In this document: positions 1 to 4,548 of the stretch, piece by piece
Numbering within the stretch: position 1 is the stretch's first letter
How the letters are laid out: each line of letters begins with the position of its first letter
Assembly: GCA_017998735.1 (NCBI GenBank)
Contig: JAGOCN010000160.1
Location: 1 to 5,109 of the forward strand
Length of the DNA stretch: 5,109 bases
Direction: 5' to 3'
Origin: Giesbergeria sp.
GTDB taxonomy: Bacteria; Pseudomonadota; Gammaproteobacteria; Burkholderiales; Burkholderiaceae_C
The notes under the pieces: model-generated
Seen by the model: the letters and a program-made list of their open reading frames with translations, nothing else
The model's database searches: none
What the model was told of the DNA's origin: nothing
Translations under genes and position numbers: made by a program

Positions 1-250
1 TGCGCAGGCAGGGCAGCTGGAGTCGTACCGCGCCGCAGCCCAGGCGGCGCTCTGCGCCGGGCTGGGCGTGAACGCCGGGCACGACCTGAACCGTGACAAC
101 CTGGCCGCCTTTGTGCGCGCCGTGCCGGGCCTGCAGGAGGTGTCCATCGGCCATGCGCTGATCGCCGATGCGCTGGAGCTGGGCTATGCGGCCACAGTGC
201 GGGCCTACCTGGACTGCATTGAAGCCGGGGCAACCCAGGATTGCTCCTGA
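1..250 (+). CDS. pdxJ: Pyridoxine 5'-phosphate synthase, C-terminal part (5' end outside window)
   Basis: PdxJ condenses 1-deoxy-D-xylulose 5-phosphate with 3-amino-2-oxopropyl phosphate to give pyridoxine 5'-phosphate, the ring-closing step of the DXP-dependent vitamin B6 pathway in the cytosol. The reading frame is open from base 2 to the TGA at 248-250, giving about 82 residues of a TIM-barrel protein that is normally about 240-260 long. The visible signature is [11 protein letters not shown] followed by NLAAF, then [15 protein letters not shown], which match the phosphate-binding end of the PdxJ barrel (E. coli has comparable HAGHGL and NIGHAIIGRA segments). The GTG at 68 encodes an internal Val inside the motif and is not a start. 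The tail after the last helix (EAGATQDCS) is a little longer than in enterics. It lies upstream of acpS, the usual betaproteobacterial neighbour. Identification is firm; only the N-terminal part is unseen. Confidence 0.95.
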   Translation, partial: AQAGQLESYRAAAQAALCAGLGVNAGHDLNRDNLAAFVRAVPGLQEVSIGHALIADALELGYAATVRAYLDCIEAGATQDCS

Positions 251-252
251 AT

Positions 253-307
253 TCATAGCTGCTGGCGCATGCCTGGCATGCGCTGGAGGCCTTTTTCTTT
301 CAAATCC
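253..307 (+). repeat. Intergenic palindromic repeat, copy A (short version)
   Basis: The core reads AGCTGCTGGCGCA, a 9-nt centre, then TGCGCTGGAGGC and a T-rich end. It is the first of three related copies in this window (the others lie at about 901-982, inverted, and 2545-2625). The 8-nt arms are at 262-269 and 279-286, with the centre at 270-278. Here the centre is itself self-complementary, so 265-273 and 275-283 form a perfect inverted repeat. Copy A lacks the TTGARTTTTGCTATTGAA left extension seen in the other two. It begins only a few bases after the pdxJ stop. I associate this motif with dispersed intergenic repeats of Comamonadaceae; the family name and any mobilising enzyme are not visible here. 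Confidence 0.8.
262..300 (+). terminator. Possible intrinsic terminator or attenuator formed by repeat copy A
   Basis: Bases 265-272 pair with 276-283 (eight Watson-Crick pairs, loop 273-275). The stem extends outward through G-T, T-G and C-G pairs to 262 and 286. Five bases later a T-rich stretch begins (CTTTTTCTTT, 291-300). That is the shape of a rho-independent terminator just downstream of pdxJ. The spacing between stem and T-run is slightly long, and acpS lies only 130 bp further on in the same direction, so partial read-through or attenuation is as likely as full termination. No function is proven. Confidence 0.4.
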
Positions 308-429
308 CGAATCTGCGCCCCTGTTGTGCCTGCCTGCTGCCTGGCCCAAGTGCATATGCAGGCAAAGGTACAGATGCAGGTGCAGCAAGGAAATGCCGCA
401 ACCGAACCCGAACCCAAAGTGCTTTACCC

Positions 430-846
430 ATGATCTACGGCATTGGCACCGACATTTGCGATGTGCGCCGCATCCGCGCCAGCCTGGAGCGCCATGGCGA
501 CCGCTTTGCCGAGCGTGTGCTGGCCGAGGGCGAACTGGCCACCTGGCGCCAGCGCAGCGCCCGCTGGCCCGAGCGCGGCGTGCGCTTTCTGGCCACGCGC
601 TTTTCTGCCAAGGAAGCGTTCAGCAAGGCCATCGGTCTGGGCCTGCGCATGCCCATGACCTGGCGCGCCTGCGAAGTCACCAACCTGCCCAGCGGCCAGC
701 CCACGCTGGTGCTGCACGGCGCGCTGCACGAATGGTTTGAGGCGCGCAGCCTGAATGCGCACCTGAGCGTGACCGACGAAACCGACTACGCCGCCAGTTT
801 TTGCGTGGTCCAGCAGATCCCGCGCTGCACCCAGAGCGGTTTCTGA
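430..846 (+). CDS. acpS: Holo-[acyl-carrier-protein] synthase
   Basis: AcpS transfers the 4'-phosphopantetheine arm of coenzyme A to the conserved serine of apo-ACP, switching on the carrier for fatty-acid synthesis; it acts as a cytosolic homotrimer and needs Mg2+. The 138-residue product carries the full family signature: [11 protein letters not shown] near the N-terminus with the metal-binding Asp at residue 8, [19 protein letters not shown] with the second metal ligand Glu62, and [18 protein letters not shown] at the end, corresponding to the conserved H-S-D-yAxA segment. Length is normal to slightly long (usual 120-135). ATG 430 is chosen because the family starts directly before (I)xGIGTD; no clear Shine-Dalgarno sequence precedes it and no in-frame start lies close upstream. 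It follows pdxJ and precedes nagZ, the common betaproteobacterial order, and the lack of an obvious promoter suggests read-through from pdxJ. Confidence 0.96.
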   Translation: MIYGIGTDICDVRRIRASLERHGDRFAERVLAEGELATWRQRSARWPERGVRFLATRFSAKEAFSKAIGLGLRMPMTWRACEVTNLPSGQPTLVLHGALHEWFEARSLNAHLSVTDETDYAASFCVVQQIPRCTQSGF

Positions 847-1152
847 CTGGCCCACTGGCTGCACGGTGCGGTCGCAAGCGGGCACCGCTTCTGCCGCAGA
901 CCATCAAATTTTTGATAAAAAGTGCCTCCAGCGCATGCGCAGCCTGCGCCAGCAGCTCCTTTTTCAATAGCAAAATTCAATGTTTTGTGCAAAAAAGCTG
1001 CAGGCCGTGCAGGGCAAAAATGCCATGAGGCAGGTCTGGTGGCTTGAACGGCTTGCCGTGCCTGCTGTGCCTGCAGTGCCTTTTCGCCTGCTGTGCTTGT
1101 TCCGTTCCGTCCCGCTCTGCCTTTGCACTCCCCTTTTTTTTCCAAACATGCC
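847..1152. other. Gap between acpS and nagZ (306 bp)
   Basis: I see no convincing gene here. The gap holds repeat copy B (about 901-982), then a stretch built from short TGCC/CTG units in which GCCTGCTGTGC occurs twice (1060-1070 and 1086-1096, 26 bp apart). It ends in a pyrimidine-rich run with eight Ts (1134-1141) just before nagZ. No good sigma70 promoter and no Shine-Dalgarno site for nagZ could be picked out by eye. A two-codon frame, ATG-CCA-TGA at 1148-1156, overlaps the nagZ start codon out of frame; whether it is translated is unknown. Confidence 0.6.
901..982 (-). repeat. Intergenic palindromic repeat, copy B (inverted, full length)
   Basis: Read on the minus strand, this copy runs TTGAATTTTGCTATTGAA, GAGCTGCTGGCGCA, a 9-nt centre, TGCGCTGGAGGCACTTTTT and then ATCAAAAATTTGAT. 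It matches copy C closely along its whole length: the 17-nt GAGCTGCTGGCGCAGGC block and the 19-nt TGCGCTGGAGGCACTTTTT block are identical in both. The arms on the + strand are CCAGCGCA (928-935) and TGCGCCAG (945-952) around 936-944. Its outer end carries a small inverted repeat, ATCAAA-TT-TTTGAT (903-916). It sits between acpS and nagZ in the opposite orientation to the other two copies. Confidence 0.85.
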
Positions 1153-2292
1153 ATGACCGCCCACGCTCCCCTCATCCTTGACATTGCCGGCACCAGCCTC
1201 AGCGCGGCCGACCGGCAGCGCCTGGCGCACCCGCTGACCGGCGGCATCATCCTGTTTGCGCGCAACTGGAAGGACCGCGCGCAGCTGCAGCGGCTCACGC
1301 GCGCCATCAAGGCGGTGCGGCAGGACCTGCTGATTTGCGTGGACCACGAAGGCGGGCGCGTGCAGCGTTTTCGCACTGATGGCTTCACGCACCTGCCGCC
1401 GATGCGTGCGCTGGGCGAGCTGTGGATGCGTGCCGATGCCGAGGGCTGCGCGGGCCACCACGCCCTTGCCGCCACCGACGCCGCCACGGCGGCCGGTTAC
1501 GTGCTGGCCAGCGAACTGCGCGCCTGCGGGGTCGATTTCAGCTTTACGCCGGTGCTGGACCTGGACTGGAGCGTGGAGGCAGGCCTGCAGGCAGAGGGCA
1601 CTTGCAGTGCATCCCGCAGCAGCGTGATCGGCAACCGCGCCTTTCACAGCGATGCCCGCGTGGTCACGCTGCTGGCCAAAAGCTTCATGCACGGCCTGCT
1701 GCAGGCCGGCATGGCCAACTGCGGCAAGCACTTTCCCGGCCATGGCTTTGTCACGGCCGACTCGCACACCGCCATGCCGGTGGACACCCGCCCGCTGAAC
1801 GAAATACTGAAAGACGATGCCGCCCCCTACCCCTGGCTGCGCAGCACGCTGGCCAGCGTCATGCCGGCGCATGTCATCTACCCCGAAGTGGATGCACGGC
1901 CAGCGGGTTTTTCGCGCACTTGGCTGAAAACCATCCTGCGCGGCCAGCTCGGTTTTGACGGCGCCATCTTCAGCGACGACCTGAGCATGGAAGGCGCCCG
2001 CAGCATCGGCGGGCGCACCCTGAGCTACACCGAAGCCGCCGTGCTGGCGCTGCAGGCTGGCTGCGACCTGGTGCTGCTGTGCAACCAGAGCCTGGGCCAG
2101 GGCGCAGAAGTGGACGCGCTGCTGGAGGGTCTGCAGCAGGCGCAGGCGCAAGGTCAGTGGCAACCCAGCAGCCAGAGCGAAGCACGCCGCAGAACGCTTT
2201 TGCCATGCACTGCTGCCCTGCCATGGAAAGCGCTGGCGTGCCAGGCGGCTTACCGCAATGCACAAAACACGCTTGGGCGCATGCTGCAGTGA
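1153..2292 (+). CDS. nagZ: Beta-N-acetylhexosaminidase (glycoside hydrolase family 3)
   Basis: NagZ removes the GlcNAc residue from GlcNAc-1,6-anhydroMurNAc-peptides in the cytosol, a step in peptidoglycan recycling; in bacteria with inducible AmpC its products feed AmpR signalling. The 379-residue product shows the GH3 NagZ motifs in order: HPLTGGIILFARN (about 26-38), CVDHEGGRVQRFR (62-74), GKHFPGHG (191-198), TADSH with the Asp203/His205 catalytic dyad (201-205), MPAHVIYPEVD (237-247) and FSDDLSMEGA with the probable nucleophile Asp275 (273-282). ATG 1153 is preferred because homologues start a few residues before the LILDIAGT strand; the in-frame GTG at 1093 would add 20 residues from low-complexity sequence. 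Neither start has a clear ribosome-binding site. Between LDLD (135-138) and IGNRAFH (159-165) there are roughly 15 more residues than in E. coli NagZ. No signal peptide, as expected for a cytosolic enzyme. Confidence 0.95.
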   Translation: MTAHAPLILDIAGTSLSAADRQRLAHPLTGGIILFARNWKDRAQLQRLTRAIKAVRQDLLICVDHEGGRVQRFRTDGFTHLPPMRALGELWMRADAEGCAGHHALAATDAATAAGYVLASELRACGVDFSFTPVLDLDWSVEAGLQAEGTCSASRSSVIGNRAFHSDARVVTLLAKSFMHGLLQAGMANCGKHFPGHGFVTADSHTAMPVDTRPLNEILKDDAAPYPWLRSTLASVMPAHVIYPEVDARPAGFSRTWLKTILRGQLGFDGAIFSDDLSMEGARSIGGRTLSYTEAAVLALQAGCDLVLLCNQSLGQGAEVDALLEGLQQAQAQGQWQPSSQSEARRRTLLPCTAALPWKALACQAAYRNAQNTLGRMLQ

Positions 2293-2428
2293 CCTCGGAC
2301 AGGCTGACCTGTCACACCCAAAAAAAAACGGAAAAAGACGGAAAATTTCAGGCACCTGCTGCAACAGGCCGGTGAACCTTCCAGCCTGCAAACATCTGCC
2401 CGATACTCACCGGCTTGTGCATGCCTTG

Positions 2429-2517
2429 CCAGCAGATGGTGTTGCGGCTTTTTCCGTCTGCATCGAAATGGCGAGGTTTTGAAAAACCAGCAGATGCACC
2501 AGAGCGTTTTTGCCGTG
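2429..2517. repeat. Imperfect direct repeat pair in the operon leader
   Basis: CCAGCAGATG occurs exactly at 2429-2438 and 2487-2496. Each copy is followed about 5-8 bases later by a similar GCG-T-rich-CCGT stretch (to about 2457 and 2515). The copies are 58 bp apart and enclose the GGTTTT/AAAACC mini-palindrome at 2475-2488. This could be a chance duplication or a paired protein-binding site; nothing else in the sequence decides. Confidence 0.3.
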
Positions 2518-2544
2518 ACCAGCTTGAAGTGCTTCGGCAGAAAG

Positions 2545-2625
2545 TGTTGAGTTTTGCTATTGAAAGAAGAGCTGCTGGCGCAGGCACAGATTGCGCTGGA
2601 GGCACTTTTTGCTTAAAAATCCAAC
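2545..2625 (+). repeat. Intergenic palindromic repeat, copy C (full length)
   Basis: This copy reads GTTGAGTTTTGCTATTGAA, GAGCTGCTGGCGCA, a 9-nt centre, TGCGCTGGAGGCACTTTTT and ends near TTAAAAATCC. Arms lie at 2575-2582 and 2592-2599 with the centre at 2583-2591. It is nearly the same as copy B read on the other strand, differing mainly in the centre and a few purine swaps, so the two share a recent source. It lies between nagZ and the HAD-UbiA gene, about 110 bp before that gene's start. Confidence 0.85.
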
Positions 2626-2737
2626 ATTCTGGTGAAGACCGTTCCGGCCTGGCCTCTGGTTGCCCAGCCAGACACAAGCCGCTCTGGCAGGGCATTGAAG
2701 CCATTGGCATCCATAACAACGACAAAGGCGGGCCGGT

Positions 2738-4186
2738 TTGAAAAATGCGATTTTTGCACCCCTGGTGGTGGACCTGGACGGCACGCTGACACCCACCGAC
2801 ACCTTGGTGGAGTCGGTGATTTGCCTTGTCAAGCACTCCCCGCTGAATGTGCTGCGCCTGCCTGTCTGGCTGGCACGCGGGCGCGCAGAATTCAAGAATT
2901 CCATTGCCCTCCATGCCTCCATTTCTCCTGCCTTGCTGCCTTACAGGCAAGACCTGCTGGACTATCTGAAAGAGGAAAAAGCAAAAGGCCGGCAGGTTGT
3001 TCTGGCAACGGCTGCCCACCAGAGCATTGCGCAAGGGGTGGCCAGCCACCTGGACATTTTTGACAAAGTGCTGGCCAGCGGGCCGGGGCACAACCTCAAG
3101 GGACAGGCCAAACTCGAAGCCATCAGGCACCTGGTCGGAGAAGATTTTGTCTACGCTGGTGACAGCCGCGCAGACCTGCCCATCTGGAAATCGGCCCAGG
3201 CTGCCGTCTTGGTGGGGGCTGCTGCCGATGTGGCTGCCGAGGTCAGAAGATCGGTGCCGGTCGAGCGCGAATTTTCCAATGAACCAGCAGGTGCCATGGT
3301 CTGGGTGCGGGCCTTGCGCATCCACCAGTGGCTGAAAAACCTGCTGATTTTCGTGCCTTTGCTGACCGCATTTTCTTTTCTGGACCTGTCCAAGGTGGCC
3401 ACGCTCACCCTGGCCTTCATTGCATTTTCACTTGCCGCCTCTGCCACCTACATCGGCAACGACCTGTGGGACCTGGAAAACGACCGCGAGCACCCGCGCA
3501 AGCGCACGCGTGCTTTTGCCAGTGCGCGTTTGTCCATAGTGCAGGGGTTGGCAGTGGCCGGGGTGCTGCTGCTGCTGGGCCTGGGCCTGGCCTGTGCCGT
3601 GTCCCTGGATTTTTTGCTGATGCTCTGCCTGTACCTGGTTCTGACCAGTGCCTACACCTGGATGCTGAAAAAGTACGTGCTGATCGACGTGGTGATGCTT
3701 TCACTGCTGTACACCCTGCGGGTGCTGGCCGGCACGGTGGCCATCAACATCGCCCTCAGTTCGTGGCTGCTGGCTTTTTCGGTGCTGACCTTTCTCAGCC
3801 TGGCTTTGGTCAAGCGCTGCTCCGAACTGGTCTTGCTGCAGCAGATGGGACTCGACTCCACACAGGGGCGCGATTACCGTGTGACGGACCTGGCCGTGCT
3901 GTGGCCCATGGGCGTGGGCGCTGCACTGTCTGCCGTGGTGGTGTTCGGGCTGTTCATCAGCGCACCCGAAACACACGAGCGCTACGCGTCGCCGCGCATG
4001 CTGTGGCTGGTAGCGGTGGGTCTGCTTTACTGGCTGGCAAGGTTGTGGCTGAAGACATCGCGCGGCGAAATGCACGACGACCCCCTGATCTATGCCTTGA
4101 GGGACTATGGAAGCCGCCTTGTGCTTCTGGCAATGATGGCCATCGCGGTGCTGGCCCATTTTTTCCATTTCCAGGTGATTCCATGA
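2738..4186 (+). CDS. HAD phosphatase-UbiA family fusion, probable polyprenyl-phosphate phosphoribosyl transferase
   Basis: The 482-residue product has two parts. Residues about 1-180 form a HAD hydrolase: VVDLDGTLTPTD carries the nucleophile Asp12 and Asp14, LATAA the motif II Thr91, LKGQAK the motif III region, and VYAGDSRADLPIW the metal-binding Asp142/Asp146. Residues about 190-480 form a UbiA-type membrane transferase with roughly nine hydrophobic segments, opening with RIHQWLKNLLIFVPLL and bearing the Mg-diphosphate motif NDLWDLEND (241-249, NDxxDxxxD). RDYRVTDL (378-385) and MHDDPLIYALRD (445-456) look characteristic of this HAD-UbiA subgroup. Related UbiA proteins move phosphoribose from PRPP to decaprenyl phosphate; the HAD half might remove the 5'-phosphate, which is inference. 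An in-frame TAA at 2714 limits the start. TTG 2738 is the only start that keeps the strand before DLDGT, with AAAGG about nine bases upstream. The stop overlaps the next start (ATGA). Confidence 0.85.
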   Translation: MKNAIFAPLVVDLDGTLTPTDTLVESVICLVKHSPLNVLRLPVWLARGRAEFKNSIALHASISPALLPYRQDLLDYLKEEKAKGRQVVLATAAHQSIAQGVASHLDIFDKVLASGPGHNLKGQAKLEAIRHLVGEDFVYAGDSRADLPIWKSAQAAVLVGAAADVAAEVRRSVPVEREFSNEPAGAMVWVRALRIHQWLKNLLIFVPLLTAFSFLDLSKVATLTLAFIAFSLAASATYIGNDLWDLENDREHPRKRTRAFASARLSIVQGLAVAGVLLLLGLGLACAVSLDFLLMLCLYLVLTSAYTWMLKKYVLIDVVMLSLLYTLRVLAGTVAINIALSSWLLAFSVLTFLSLALVKRCSELVLLQQMGLDSTQGRDYRVTDLAVLWPMGVGAALSAVVVFGLFISAPETHERYASPRMLWLVAVGLLYWLARLWLKTSRGEMHDDPLIYALRDYGSRLVLLAMMAIAVLAHFFHFQVIP

Positions 4187-4548
4187 GCACCCTGGTGACG
4201 GCTGTGTTCAGCATCCTCTTGTCTGTGGCAGCGCAGTTTTCGCTGAAGGCCGGCATGTCCAGCGACGCCGTGCGCCTTGCCCTGGCGCAGCCTTATTCGC
4301 TGCGCACGGCAGTGGCTGTTTTCTCCAATGGCCATGTGCTGGGCGGCTTTGTGCTGTACGGCATGGGCGCCATTGTCTGGCTGGGCGTGCTGTCCAAATG
4401 GGAGGTGAGCAAAGCCTACCCTTTGGTGGGCCTGGGTTTTGTCTTCACGGTCCTTGTTGGCTTCATGCTCAACGAGCAGATTGGCCTGCTGCGCCTGGCA
4501 GGGGTCTGCTTCATCTGCGCAGGCGTTTTCATGGTGGGAAAAAGCTGA
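4183..4548 (+). CDS. Small multidrug-resistance-like membrane protein, ArnE-like flippase subunit
   Basis: This 121-residue protein has four hydrophobic segments (about 3-19, 51-70, 81-97 and 102-119), the layout of the EamA/SMR superfamily. TM1 ends SVAAQFSLKAGM, and the second half KAYPLVGLGFVFTVLVG then NEQIGLLRLAGVCFICAGV resembles ArnE and ArnF, which help flip undecaprenyl-phosphate-aminoarabinose. The membrane-embedded Glu of SMR drug exporters is absent from TM1, which argues against a drug pump. The sequence is open far upstream in this frame, but ATG 4183 is chosen because it forms an ATGA overlap with the preceding stop, has AGGTG at a good distance and gives a normal-length family member. 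Its place between a lipid-sugar-forming enzyme and a GT39-like transferase suggests that it helps move a polyprenyl-linked sugar across the inner membrane. Substrate and any partner subunit are unknown. Confidence 0.8.
   Translation: MSTLVTAVFSILLSVAAQFSLKAGMSSDAVRLALAQPYSLRTAVAVFSNGHVLGGFVLYGMGAIVWLGVLSKWEVSKAYPLVGLGFVFTVLVGFMLNEQIGLLRLAGVCFICAGVFMVGKS

Larger units (their letters stand above)
2293..2737. other. Long gap between nagZ and the downstream membrane operon (445 bp)
   Basis: No gene is supported here. From left to right it holds: a perfect 6-bp hairpin GACAGG-CTGA-CCTGTC (2298-2313) just after the nagZ stop, followed by nine As (2320-2328) rather than Ts; ACGGAAAA repeated twice (within 2328-2345); a direct repeat starting CCAGCAGATG (2429 and 2487); a small GGTTTT-GA-AAAACC inverted repeat (2475-2488); repeat copy C (about 2545-2625); and about 110 bp leading to the next start. 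The base composition is lower in GC than the flanking genes (28 of 60 bases at 2521-2580 against 40 of 60 in nagZ at 1501-1560). A promoter for the next operon probably lies here, but I could not identify -35/-10 boxes with confidence. Confidence 0.6.

Noticed and set aside
168..740. Plus-strand frame of 190 codons across the pdxJ end, gap and acpS
   Set aside because: It overlaps two known genes out of frame and is dominated by Ala, Arg, Cys and Pro; it is a shadow.
424..885. Minus-strand frame (153 codons) covering acpS
   Set aside because: Antisense shadow of a confidently identified acpS, rich in Ala, Gly and Gln, without motifs.
2298..2313. GACAGG-CTGA-CCTGTC hairpin as a nagZ terminator
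   Set aside because: The stem is only 6 bp and is followed by an A-tract, not a T-tract, on the coding strand; no T-run in the right place for the minus strand either. A rho-dependent or other end is possible but unsupported.
964..2391. Long minus-strand open frame (475 codons) opposite nagZ
   Set aside because: It is antisense to a clear nagZ with full GH3 motifs; the translation is rich in Ala, Gln, His and Arg with no family motif, the usual mirror frame of a GC-rich gene.
251..2625. The three repeats as a CRISPR array
   Set aside because: Copies are hundreds of bases to over 1.5 kb apart, in mixed orientation and without regular spacers.
2415..2741. Plus-strand frame of 108 codons as a small gene before the HAD-UbiA gene
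   Set aside because: It reads straight through repeat copy C, has no visible ribosome-binding site and no recognisable domain; only its last part is kept as a weak remnant idea.
2348..3325. Minus-strand open frame (325 codons) opposite the HAD domain and leader
   Set aside because: It runs across repeat copy C and the HAD coding region, shows no recognisable domain, and its composition reflects the opposite strand.
3328..4182. Upstream extension of the ArnE-like frame to ATG 3328
   Set aside because: That part overlaps the UbiA coding region in another frame and lacks membrane character; the family length and ATGA overlap support the start at 4183.
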